A stretch of DNA of 35,548 bases. Origin: a virus. Both the position numbers and the translations under genes were made by a program. The number at the start of each line of letters is the position of its first letter. Position 1 is the first letter of the stretch. The notes under the pieces were generated by a model that had not been told where the DNA came from, ran no database searches, and worked only from the letters and a program-made list of their open reading frames with translations. Positions 15,847 to 22,557 of this stretch are shown here, piece after piece. Location of the stretch: positions 1 through 35,548 of IMG/VR virus record IMGVR_UViG_3300036985_000326; one strand, given 5' to 3'.

Positions 15847-16040
15847 CACCAAAACAAAAAGCAGCAGAATTAGTTAATAAATATTATCAGTATTTTGAAT
15901 CAAATACTAATGCTAAAGAATGTGCATTAATAGCAGTAGATGAGATTATAAAAGAAATTAATAATAATTATGATACATTACATTCAGCAGATAGAAAACA
16001 ATATTGGAAAGGAATTAAAAAAGAAATAGAAAACTTATGA
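15843..16040 (+). CDS. Small conserved-type phage protein of unknown function
   Basis: A 65-aa protein beginning MTPKQKAAELVNKYYQYFES, with AKECALIAVDEIIKEINN in the middle. Short proteins of this pattern are common in Bacteroidota phages and have no assigned function. Its last 11 codons lie in the 37-bp direct repeat, and its stop overlaps the next start (ATGA). Confidence 0.6.
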   Translation: MTPKQKAAELVNKYYQYFESNTNAKECALIAVDEIIKEINNNYDTLHSADRKQYWKGIKKEIENL

Positions 16041-16043
16041 AAA
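16007..16043 (+). repeat. 37-bp direct repeat, copy 1
   Basis: Identical over 37 bases to 16264-16300, period 257 bp. This copy codes the C-terminal KGIKKEIENL of the 65-aa protein and includes the ATG of the 73-aa gene. Together the copies bracket that gene. Confidence 0.95.
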
Positions 16044-16258
16044 CAGCAATGCAAGAATTAATTGAAGAATTAGAATCAATTAAAGGTTACAAATATGGAG
16101 GATTAGTAATAAGATTAATAAAAGATAAACTTGAAAAAGAAAAAGAGCAGATAAGAGATGCTTGGATTGAGGGAGGTGATTATTCTCGATTATCAGAAGA
16201 AAGTGATAGAATATTAGCAGAACAATACTACAACCAAACCTATAACCAAAACAAATAA
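16037..16258 (+). CDS. Small protein in a repeat-bounded cassette, paralogue of the gene at 17312
   Basis: A 73-aa charged helical protein. Its C-terminal half (EKEKEQIRDAWIEGG, ILAEQYYNQTYNQ) matches the end of the 76-aa protein at 17312 (EKEQIINAWIVAD, AAEGYYNEKYQPK), so the two are paralogues. The pattern is typical of small Bacteroidota-phage proteins without known function. The gene starts inside copy 1 of the 37-bp repeat and ends just before copy 2, so recombination could remove it cleanly. Confidence 0.6.
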   Translation: MKTAMQELIEELESIKGYKYGGLVIRLIKDKLEKEKEQIRDAWIEGGDYSRLSEESDRILAEQYYNQTYNQNK

Positions 16259-16263
16259 CCTAT

Positions 16264-16300
16264 GAAAGGAATTAAAAAAGAAATAGAAAACTTATGAAAA
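16264..16300 (+). repeat. 37-bp direct repeat, copy 2
   Basis: Second identical copy of the 37-base unit. Here it follows ATG at 16262 and codes only a vestigial 11-aa reading frame (MKGIKKEIENL) whose stop overlaps the start of the PAPS-reductase-like gene exactly as copy 1 overlaps the 73-aa gene. This looks like a duplicated gene end reused as a translational leader. Confidence 0.95.
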
Positions 16301-17055
16301 GATTTATAAGTTTTAGTGGTGGAGTTGAAAGTACAACTATGTGTATTTTATATGGTAAAGGAGCGACTGCTATTTGGTGCGATACTGGAGCAGAACATAA
16401 TGAAATGTATGAAAGAATTAATTATGTAGAAGATAAATTAAAAAAATTACATAAAGGAGATTTTGATTTAGTAAAAGTTAGCAATGAAAAGCATATAGGG
16501 TTAGAACATTATGCTAAAAAGCAAAAGTATATGCCTTCAGGTCAAGCAAGGTATTGTACAAGACTTTTTAAAATTGAACCAATAGATAATTTTTTACATA
16601 ATCAAGGTGAATGTGAATTAATGATTGGATTTAATGCAGATGAAGAAGGTAGGACTGGTAATTTAGAATTAAAATCAAATGTAAAATATACTTATCCATT
16701 AATTGAAAACGGATTAAATAGAGATGACTGCGAAAATATTTTAAAATTAAATAACCTTCACCCAAACTTCCCTGTGTATATGTTAAGGGGTGGCTGTAGA
16801 ATGTGTTTTTTTAAATCAGAAAAGGAGTACAGGGCAATGTATCATTTAAATAGAAAGGAATTTGATGAAATGATTGACTTTGAGGAAGGCATGCAAGATA
16901 AAAGACTGAAGTATTATGCTATAATGGGCAATGGTAAAAGTCTGCGCCAGTTAGGTATTGAATGCCAACAAGAGAAATTAATGTTTAATGAAATAGAAAC
17001 ACTTTATAAATCTTTAAAAAAGGAAACATCTTGCGGTGCTTTCTGCCATAGATAA
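16294..17055 (+). CDS. PAPS-reductase-family (N-type ATP pyrophosphatase) protein
   Basis: A 253-aa protein with a PP-loop SGGVEST at 8-14 and AIWCDTGAEHNEMYERI, the core of the adenylyl-transfer PAPS-reductase/ATP-pyrophosphatase superfamily. GQARYCTRLFKIEP and GGCRMCFFKSEKEY provide a Cys and a CxxC, and the end CGAFC adds two more, so a metal or Fe-S site is possible. Phage members are proposed to act in sulfur or nucleotide modification rather than sulfate assimilation; no partner for such a pathway is seen here. Its start is in the 37-bp repeat. Confidence 0.8.
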   Translation: MKRFISFSGGVESTTMCILYGKGATAIWCDTGAEHNEMYERINYVEDKLKKLHKGDFDLVKVSNEKHIGLEHYAKKQKYMPSGQARYCTRLFKIEPIDNFLHNQGECELMIGFNADEEGRTGNLELKSNVKYTYPLIENGLNRDDCENILKLNNLHPNFPVYMLRGGCRMCFFKSEKEYRAMYHLNRKEFDEMIDFEEGMQDKRLKYYAIMGNGKSLRQLGIECQQEKLMFNEIETLYKSLKKETSCGAFCHR

Positions 17056-17058
17056 CTT

Positions 17059-17271
17059 ATGAAAGCAATATTAGAATTTAACCTTCCTGAAGATAATCAA
17101 GAATTTGAACTAGCAGCAAAAGCATTAAAGATGTTTGGCACGTTATGGGATTTTGATGTATGGCTTCGAACAGAAATTAAATACAATAACCAAGAACAGT
17201 ATGAACCAGTCAGGGAGAAGCTGCGAGAATTGATGAATGATAATAGAATTGATTTCGATATGTGCGAATGA
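17059..17271 (+). CDS. Small acidic phage protein of unknown function
   Basis: A 70-aa protein beginning MKAILEFNLPEDNQEFELAA, with Trp-rich centre (TLWDFDVWLRTEIKY) and acidic end. Such LEFNLPED...WDFDxWLR proteins recur in Bacteroidota phages and prophages without assigned function. The leader AACTTATGAAA is shared with the two preceding genes. Confidence 0.6.
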   Translation: MKAILEFNLPEDNQEFELAAKALKMFGTLWDFDVWLRTEIKYNNQEQYEPVREKLRELMNDNRIDFDMCE

Positions 17272-17311
17272 TTGATAAAAGTATAATTAATGATTGATAA
17301 AATGTAAACTT

Positions 17312-17542
17312 ATGGACGAGAGAAACGATTATAATTCAATACCAATGCAGCACACTCAAACAGCAGTAGAATGGTTGAAATGTGAATTAAAAAAGATTCC
17401 ATTTATTAATGTTATTGAAGTATTTGAACGAGCCAAACAAATGGAGAAAGAGCAGATAATAAATGCTTGGATAGTTGCTGATAATGAACTACAAAGAACA
17501 GCAGCAGAAGGATACTACAACGAAAAATATCAGCCAAAATAG
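17312..17542 (+). CDS. Small protein, paralogue of the gene at 16037
   Basis: A 76-aa protein: TAVEWLKCELKKIPF at the front and MEKEQIINAWIVAD...AAEGYYNEKYQ at the end, the latter shared with the 73-aa protein at 16037. I use the ATG at 17312, preceded by AAACTT as in neighbouring genes, rather than an in-frame TTG at 17294. It is the last gene before the 522-nt gene-free region. Function unknown. Confidence 0.6.
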   Translation: MDERNDYNSIPMQHTQTAVEWLKCELKKIPFINVIEVFERAKQMEKEQIINAWIVADNELQRTAAEGYYNEKYQPK

Positions 17543-17604
17543 GAAGTAAAATAGTGCCAAATTAAGAAGTTATACTGCGCATATTTAAGAAATAGTAAAC
17601 TGTA

Positions 17605-17623
17605 TTTATACTGTGAGTATAAA
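17605..17623. promoter_or_regulatory. 19-bp palindrome, operator-like
   Basis: TTTATACT, spacer GTG, AGTATAAA: eight-base arms in perfect dyad symmetry with a 3-nt centre. The form suits binding by a dimeric regulator. No T-tract follows, so it is not an intrinsic terminator. Confidence 0.45.
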
Positions 17624-17691
17624 AATAAGGAAAAAAGTAAACCAATAGATTGACAAATAGGTATGTCTAGTAAACCAATTGCTTTACTATC

Positions 17692-17720
17692 TGCATGAAT
17701 TTTGCTGGATATTTCATGCA
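17692..17720. repeat. Inverted repeat TGCATGAA / TTCATGCA
   Basis: Perfect 8-bp arms at 17692-17699 and 17713-17720 with a 13-nt loop. It could form a hairpin or bind protein. It is followed within 10 nt by the palindrome CTTTATAAAG. Confidence 0.5.
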
Positions 17721-17944
17721 TAAAGTTCTTTATAAAGCACAAATGATGGATATATGCGTCATTTAACGAACATTTGACATACATTTAAAAACATAAGTCA
17801 GGAATGCCATTATTTGAATTAGGTGCAAAGAAATATAAATAGGCGCAGATTAATAAATTATAAGCAAAAGCATATAACATCCGCAAATATGCGTGGAATA
17901 GAATGATTATTCAACGCAAACATAAATTATAAACTTAAACAAAA

Positions 17945-17979
17945 AAGGAGGGTAAACTATGATATCAAAAGCAGTTTAA
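17945..17979 (+). promoter_or_regulatory. Canonical Shine-Dalgarno with a 6-codon leader ORF
   Basis: AAGGAGGG at 17945-17952, then ATG at 17959 and a six-codon ORF (MISKAV). Other genes in this phage lack such sites, so a full-strength one before a tiny ORF is odd. It may be a leader peptide, the remnant of a lost gene, or chance in A/G-rich sequence. Confidence 0.35.
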
Positions 17980-18019
17980 AAATTAACCAGTAGAGAGGAT
18001 GATGATTAAATTGCTTTTG

Positions 18020-18058
18020 ATAACTTTATTTAATTTGTTAATAACTTTATTTTAATTT
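18020..18058 (+). repeat. AT-rich tandem repeat before the VRR-NUC gene
   Basis: ATAACTTTATTTAATTT (18020-18036) recurs as ATAACTTTATTTTAATTT (18041-18058) with a 21-nt period, two helical turns. It ends six bases before the ATG at 18065. It might be an easily melted or regulator-bound element. Confidence 0.55.
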
Positions 18059-18064
18059 TATGAA

Positions 18065-18442
18065 ATGTTAGAGAAAGACTTACATCGATTAGTTTGCGAC
18101 TACATACGAAAGCTATACCCATACGTTATATTCCGGACTGACTTTAGTAGTGGAATGAGAATGTCAATAGGGATGGCAAAGCGACACAAAGCACTACAAT
18201 ATTCAAATGCTTATCCTGATTTATTTATAGCTGAACCTAAAGGAAACTATGCCGGACTATTTATTGAATTAAAAACTATTAATAACGTAGTATTTAAAAA
18301 AGATGGTTCAATGAGAAAGAACGCACATCATGAGGAACAAGAAACAATGATGTTAAAATTAAGGGGTAAGGGATACAAAGCAGAATTTGGGCAAGGATTT
18401 GGAAATACAATTAAATTAATAAACGAATATTTAAACCAATAA
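18065..18442 (+). CDS. VRR-NUC domain nuclease
   Basis: A 125-aa PD-(D/E)XK nuclease of the VRR-NUC family. Glu3 in MLEKDLHRLVCDYI, Pro51-Asp52 (NAYPDLFIAEPKG) and Glu68-x-Lys70 (GLFIELK) form the active site; HHEEQETMMLKLRGKGYKAEF is the family C-terminal helix. Phage VRR-NUC proteins are thought to act on branched DNA or replication intermediates, and the neighbours here are DNA-metabolism genes. It follows the 522-nt gap, so it may head a separate transcript. Confidence 0.85.
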   Translation: MLEKDLHRLVCDYIRKLYPYVIFRTDFSSGMRMSIGMAKRHKALQYSNAYPDLFIAEPKGNYAGLFIELKTINNVVFKKDGSMRKNAHHEEQETMMLKLRGKGYKAEFGQGFGNTIKLINEYLNQ

Positions 18443-18444
18443 AA

Positions 18445-18723
18445 ATGAACGAAGAAAAAAAACAACAAATTAGACTAGGCAGCGGAAAAAAGATTAATGA
18501 AACCTTTTTATCCTCCAGCCTGTGTATTACCGACGCTCTAGAATATGCCTATGAGTACAACGGCAAGAAGTATATTAAACTTAATATCAGCATATTTGCA
18601 GAACCTGACCAGTACGGTAAGAATGTAAAGATTACTTTGAACGATTACGACCCAAAAAGTAAAGATATAAAAGCAGAAATAAAATCAGTAAGTATTAATA
18701 CAAATGATTCTCTACCTTTTTAA
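18445..18723 (+). CDS. Putative single-strand DNA-binding protein
   Basis: A 92-aa protein with strands (KKYIKLNISIFAEPDQYGK, KNVKITLNDY) that could form a small OB fold. It ends NTNDSLPF, very like the acidic C-terminal tip DDDIPF/DDDLPF with which bacterial SSBs recruit partners. It sits between a VRR-NUC and an HNH nuclease gene and overlaps the latter's start by one base. The SSB call rests on tip and context; the body is not a recognisable standard SSB. Confidence 0.5.
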   Translation: MNEEKKQQIRLGSGKKINETFLSSSLCITDALEYAYEYNGKKYIKLNISIFAEPDQYGKNVKITLNDYDPKSKDIKAEIKSVSINTNDSLPF

Positions 18724-18977
18724 TGAAAAACCACACTAAAATATATTTGAAATATTTTGGGTATGGATTGGATTCGTACATTGCCTGCGAAGTATGCGAT
18801 AGTAAAGCGGTAGACATCCATCACATTGAAGCACGTGGGATGGGTGGAAGTAAAACAAAAGATACTATTGAAAACTTGCAGGCACTATGTCGTCAATGTC
18901 ATATTTTTTTCGGTGATAAAGATGAATATTTACAATTCTTAAAAGATAAACATAATGACATTATTGGAGGAAATTAG
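18723..18977 (+). CDS. Small HNH endonuclease
   Basis: An 84-aa HNH nuclease. CEVC binds zinc, VDIHHIEARGMGGSK gives the HH of the ββα-metal site, IENLQALC gives the Asn and CRQCHIFFGDK gives the second CxxC and final His. Length is that of a minimal HNH domain. Many tailed phages need an HNH protein next to terminase for packaging; this one lies about 4.2 kb upstream, so it may act in DNA processing or as a free-standing nuclease. Confidence 0.85.
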   Translation: MKNHTKIYLKYFGYGLDSYIACEVCDSKAVDIHHIEARGMGGSKTKDTIENLQALCRQCHIFFGDKDEYLQFLKDKHNDIIGGN

Positions 18978-19134
18978 CGCTGACTTACAAAAGCGCGAGA
19001 CCAAAGGTATTAATACCTATGGAACTACACTAGACAATGCAGATTTAAACAAAGCGCAGTTATTAAATCATTTATACGAGGAACTGCTTGATTCGGTATT
19101 TTATATTAAAAAATTGATAAATGATAAAACTTAA
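18955..19134 (+). CDS. 59-aa conserved-type phage protein
   Basis: An ORF beginning MTLLEEISADLQKRETKGIN, followed by TYGTTLDNADLN and LNHLYEELLDSVFYIKKLI. The YGT...D...L..LYEELLD pattern is a recurrent small phage protein, often labelled as related to MazG-like or nucleotide-metabolism domains. It overlaps the HNH gene by 23 nt and the methyltransferase gene by 14 nt, the packing expected of a real gene. Exact role unknown. Confidence 0.7.
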   Translation: MTLLEEISADLQKRETKGINTYGTTLDNADLNKAQLLNHLYEELLDSVFYIKKLINDKT

Positions 19135-20620
19135 AGTTGCTGCTATCAAAAGCAATCCTAAAAATCCAAGGTTAATAAAAGATGACAAATTTAAAAAACT
19201 TGTAAAGTCTATTAAAGATTTTCCTGAAATGGAATCAGTCCGACCGATTGTAGTAAATAAAGATATGGTTATACTGGGCGGTAATATGCGTTATAAAGCT
19301 ATGATTGAATGCGGATATAAAGAAGTTAATGTAGAAGTAGTTGACTGGAGTGAGGATAAGCAGAACGAATTTATTATTAAAGACAATATAGGATTTGGAG
19401 ATAATGATTGGGATATGTTAGCAAACGAATGGGATATGGAGCAGCTTGAAGGATGGGGTTTAGATTTACCAATATTTGATTATAAAGAAATAGATGCAGA
19501 AGAAGATGACTTTGATGTGCCGGATGGTGGAATAGAAACTGATATAGTTATAGGAGATTTATTTGAAATAGGAGAGCATAGGTTATTATGCGGAGATTCA
19601 ACTGATAGCGACCAGGTGGAAAAATTAATGGATGGTCAAAAAGCGGATATGGCTCATAACGACCCACCTTATGGAATGAAGAAAGAAAAGGAAGGGGTAA
19701 TTAATGATAATTTAAATTATAGTGATTTATTGGATTTTAATAGAGAATGGATAGGCTTACAATTTATGCACCTTAAAGAAAGCGGAAGTTGGTATTGTTG
19801 GGGTATTGATGAACCACTTATGGATATTTATAGTGAGATATTAAAGCCATACATTGCAGAACAAAAAGCAACATTTAGAAATTTAATTACTTGGTTTAAA
19901 AATCCAAGTGGTTTAGGAGATGGTCAAAATAATTCAATAGCAAGAAGTTTTGGTGTAATAACAGAAAAATGTTTATTTGTTATGATGGGGGTACAAGGTT
20001 TTAATAATAATGCTGATAATTATTTTGAAGGTTTTGAAGTATTAAGAGATTGGCTAATTAAAGAAAAACAAAAAAGCGGATTAAAAAATGAAGAAATAAC
20101 AAAATTAACAGCAACAACCCACACGCATTATTGGAGCAAAAGCCAGTGGGCATTCCCAACTAAAGAACATTATAATTCTATTAAAGAAGCATCAAATGGA
20201 AAAGCATTTACAAAAGAATACGAAGAAATAAAAAAAGAATACGAAGAAATAAAAAAAGAGTACTATTCTACAAGGGCTTATTTTAATAATACTCACGATA
20301 AAATGACAGAGGTATGGCAATTTGATAGGCATATAAGGCAAGGAGATGAAGGGGGACACGCAACACCTAAACCAATTCCTTTATGTGAAAGAGCAATAAA
20401 ATCAAGTTGCCCTGACAATGGATTAGTTTTAGATGTATTTCTAGGTTCAGGTTCAACAATGGTAGCATCACACCAACTTAAACGCAAATGCTATGGTATG
20501 GAACTTGACCCTAAGTACTGTCAAGTAATAGTAAATAGAATGCTCAAACTTGACCCAACATTAACCATTAAAAGAAATGGCATTGATGAAACACAAAAAT
20601 GGTTAGATGAACAAGTGTAA
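19121..20620 (+). CDS. ParB-like nuclease domain fused to a DNA methyltransferase
   Basis: A 499-aa fusion. Residues 1-115 form a ParB/sulfiredoxin-like domain (PRLIKDDKFKKLVKSIK; GGNMRYKA at 53-60). Residues about 140-499 form a β-class amino methyltransferase: catalytic DPPY at 181-184 and the SAM loop DVFLGSGSTMVASHQL near 437-452, followed by GMELDPKYCQVIVNRM. It would methylate adenine N6 or cytosine N4, likely to evade host restriction. No cognate restriction enzyme is visible. An internal KKEYEEI repeat lies near residue 370. The start is within the 59-aa gene's end. Confidence 0.9.
   Translation: MIKLKVAAIKSNPKNPRLIKDDKFKKLVKSIKDFPEMESVRPIVVNKDMVILGGNMRYKAMIECGYKEVNVEVVDWSEDKQNEFIIKDNIGFGDNDWDMLANEWDMEQLEGWGLDLPIFDYKEIDAEEDDFDVPDGGIETDIVIGDLFEIGEHRLLCGDSTDSDQVEKLMDGQKADMAHNDPPYGMKKEKEGVINDNLNYSDLLDFNREWIGLQFMHLKESGSWYCWGIDEPLMDIYSEILKPYIAEQKATFRNLITWFKNPSGLGDGQNNSIARSFGVITEKCLFVMMGVQGFNNNADNYFEGFEVLRDWLIKEKQKSGLKNEEITKLTATTHTHYWSKSQWAFPTKEHYNSIKEASNGKAFTKEYEEIKKEYEEIKKEYYSTRAYFNNTHDKMTEVWQFDRHIRQGDEGGHATPKPIPLCERAIKSSCPDNGLVLDVFLGSGSTMVASHQLKRKCYGMELDPKYCQVIVNRMLKLDPTLTIKRNGIDETQKWLDEQV
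20216..20257 (+). repeat. 21-bp tandem duplication inside the methyltransferase gene
   Basis: Two identical 21-bp units (20216-20236 and 20237-20257) plus the start of a third, coding EYEEIKK twice then EYY. The repeat keeps frame and extends a charged helix, so copy number could vary without breaking the gene. Confidence 0.9.
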
Positions 20621-21119
20621 TGATATAGTCCTAGAGATATACAACCATCCTGACCTAATAAAAGCGATAAGCAAAACAAAGCCTGAATCAATACAAGACG
20701 ATTTAAGACAAGAAATAGCAGTTAGCTTACTACTTCAGCCTTGTGATAAGATAAGTGCTTTATTCGCATCTAATAACTTATTAAGGTATGCTATTAAGAT
20801 ATGTTGGTTTATGGCTACTTCTAAAACATCAGAATTTTATTATAAGTATAAAAAAAGTGATTTATTAAAGGCAGTTGAATATTTTAACAGTCAATTAGAC
20901 TTACCTACTATTCCTGAAAGTTTAGCAATAGAGGCAACAAAAGCGCTAACAAAAAACAATACCAATATAGAAACCGACCACGAAATAAGAATATTTAATA
21001 AATACGTAGAACTTGGAAGCAATAGAAAGGTAGCAGAATATTACGGTATACCAGTTAATCACGTTTGCAATATTACTAACAAAGTAAAAAAAGAATTAAA
21101 ATGTATATTATTACAATAG
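20607..21119 (+). CDS. Sigma-70-like putative transcription regulator
   Basis: A 170-aa protein arranged like a small sigma factor. ESIQDDLRQEIAVSLLLQ resembles the region 2 DDLxQE helix. The C-terminal NRKVAEYYGIPVNHVCNITN followed by KVKKEL resembles a region 4 helix-turn-helix. It precedes the glycosyltransferase, packaging and structural genes, a good place for a late-gene activator. It overlaps the methyltransferase gene by 14 nt and the next gene by 19 nt. The function is inferred. Confidence 0.55.
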   Translation: MNKCNDIVLEIYNHPDLIKAISKTKPESIQDDLRQEIAVSLLLQPCDKISALFASNNLLRYAIKICWFMATSKTSEFYYKYKKSDLLKAVEYFNSQLDLPTIPESLAIEATKALTKNNTNIETDHEIRIFNKYVELGSNRKVAEYYGIPVNHVCNITNKVKKELKCILLQ

Positions 21120-21340
21120 CAGCATTCACATTTGCTTATTACTTCATTAATGTATTTAATGGTCATATCATACTAAAGCGAATATTCAAAATTCCTTTAG
21201 TTAAAAGATTACGACCTTTCGACTGCATCCAATGCTTAACGGTATGGTCAGCATTTGCATTTACGTTCTTACCTATTCATACAGTTGAAACAATAGCAGT
21301 AATATTCGCAGCAGGGTTTATATCAATAAAGATTAAGTAG
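21101..21340 (+). CDS. Small membrane protein with a CxxC motif
   Basis: A 79-aa protein with two or three hydrophobic segments (IITIAAFTFAYYFINVF, TVWSAFAFTFLPI, IAVIFAAGFISI) and CIQC between basic and aromatic residues (RPFDCIQCLTVW). Similar FDCxxC...W membrane proteins occur in Bacteroidota phages; function unknown. It could alter the host membrane or exclude other phages. It overlaps the sigma-like gene. Confidence 0.65.
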   Translation: MYIITIAAFTFAYYFINVFNGHIILKRIFKIPLVKRLRPFDCIQCLTVWSAFAFTFLPIHTVETIAVIFAAGFISIKIK

Positions 21341-21350
21341 ATACAAAAGC

Positions 21351-22340
21351 ATGAACATAATAGGATTAACACATAAGGAATCAGGATGCGGTTATCATAG
21401 AGTAATATTACCTTTAGCTTTCATGGATGATATTAAAGGGTATGTAACCAACTTTATAACTGAAGATAAGACCGATGATTGGAATATTTTACTATACAAT
21501 AGGATATGTCAGTACGACTTAAATTGGAGCAAAACAAAGGAATTACTTGGATGTCAGATAGTTATGGATATAGATGACCATTGGAAGTTACCATTTAACC
21601 ATTTAAACTACGAGGCATACCAAAGCATGGGTGAAAGGATAGAACGGAACTTAATGCAGGCTGACCTTGTTACGGTTACTAATTCCAATTTATTGAATAA
21701 AGTAAAGCAATTCAATGATAATGTGATAGTTATACCGAACTGTTTACCTTATGGATTAAATCAGTTTACCGATGTAAGGGTGGCTTCTGATAAGGTAAGA
21801 ATATTTTGGTGCGGTTCGGTAAGTCATGAAAACGATATTAAGATATTAAGAGAACCATTAAAAAGATTGACTGGTAATATTCAAATGATAATGGGAGGAT
21901 ATAATGATAGCGACCCTTTAACTAAATCAATATGGGATAGGATGTATTCAATGTTTGCCGGTAAGCATGATTCAATTAAATTACCATCAACCAGTCCAAC
22001 TACCTACATGGATATGTACAATTACGCTGATATTGTTTTAATACCATTGGAAGATTCAGATTGGCATGGATGCAAAAGCAATTTAAAGATACTTGAAGCA
22101 GCGGCAAAAAGGTTGCCTGTTATCTGTTCAAATGTTGCACCGTACAACTTGGATGCAGATGCTCCGGTGTTATGGGTTAATAATCAAAAAGACTGGTTTA
22201 AATATATTAATTTATTAATCAATAATCCCAGCTTAAGGGAAAATTTAGGCAACGAACTATATGCGTGGGCGTCCAAAAGGTACAACTTCAAAGAAATTAA
22301 TCAACAACGACATAGTGCCTACAAAAGCATTATCGGTTGA
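21351..22340 (+). CDS. GT-B type glycosyltransferase (GT4-like)
   Basis: A 329-aa enzyme transferring a sugar from an activated donor. CGYHRVILPL near the N-terminus, VMDIDDHWKLP, ADLVTVTNSNLLNKV, IVIPNCLP and IFWCGSVSHENDIKIL are the alternating pieces of a GT-B fold. SNLKILEAAAKRLPVICS is the C-terminal donor-site block of GT4 enzymes. It may modify the phage DNA, virion or host surface. It overlaps the AT-hook gene by 80 nt and is followed by a second glycosyltransferase-like gene. Confidence 0.8.
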   Translation: MNIIGLTHKESGCGYHRVILPLAFMDDIKGYVTNFITEDKTDDWNILLYNRICQYDLNWSKTKELLGCQIVMDIDDHWKLPFNHLNYEAYQSMGERIERNLMQADLVTVTNSNLLNKVKQFNDNVIVIPNCLPYGLNQFTDVRVASDKVRIFWCGSVSHENDIKILREPLKRLTGNIQMIMGGYNDSDPLTKSIWDRMYSMFAGKHDSIKLPSTSPTTYMDMYNYADIVLIPLEDSDWHGCKSNLKILEAAAKRLPVICSNVAPYNLDADAPVLWVNNQKDWFKYINLLINNPSLRENLGNELYAWASKRYNFKEINQQRHSAYKSIIG

Positions 22341-22557
22341 GAAAGCAGTAAATAATATATTTGATAAGCATCGGCACTTTTACGATTTCTACCATAAGAC
22401 TGGCGAGATAGTAAACTTTAATCATGATATTCAAAAAGAATTACTAGATGAGTATAGAAGGGTAAAAGATGCGTACTACCATTATAATACTAACTGTACT
22501 ATTTGCGTAATTGACTTTTTAAATCTAATATACCGATGGTATGACATTCAAGCATAG
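22261..22557 (+). CDS. AT-hook-containing small protein
   Basis: A 98-aa protein starting MRGRPKGTTSKK, a good AT-hook (RGRPKG) that inserts in the minor groove of AT-rich DNA. The rest is helical and aromatic (HRHFYDFYHKTGE, DEYRRVKDAYYHYN). The 80-nt overlap with the upstream gene is long, but the hook and the coding-like downstream part support it. It may serve packaging or recognition of the AT-rich genome. Confidence 0.6.
   Translation: MRGRPKGTTSKKLINNDIVPTKALSVEKAVNNIFDKHRHFYDFYHKTGEIVNFNHDIQKELLDEYRRVKDAYYHYNTNCTICVIDFLNLIYRWYDIQA

Larger units (their letters stand above)
17543..18064. other. 522-nt gene-free region with dyads and short repeats (possible origin or regulatory hub)
   Basis: No convincing ORF on either strand. 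It holds a 19-bp palindrome (17605-17623), an 8-bp-arm inverted repeat (17692-17720), the palindrome CTTTATAAAG (17728-17737), the 7-mer ATATGCG at 17752 and 17887 with its complement CGCATAT at 17578, a canonical ribosome-binding site before a 6-codon ORF (17945-17979) and an AT-rich tandem repeat (18020-18058). It is the only long gap in a densely packed genome. Origin, replication-linked RNA or decayed gene are all possible; I cannot decide from sequence. Confidence 0.5.

Noticed and set aside
17530-17784. 84-codon minus-strand ORF in the 522-nt gap
   Set aside because: All other genes are on the plus strand. It crosses two inverted repeats, has no start context or family resemblance, and AT-rich DNA gives such ORFs by chance. 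Worth a look only if minus-strand RNA is seen.
17813-17843. TTTG-N19-TAAATAGG as a second Bacteroidota promoter
   Set aside because: The spacing is right but the -7 part matches too few consensus positions; similar hits are expected by chance in this sequence.
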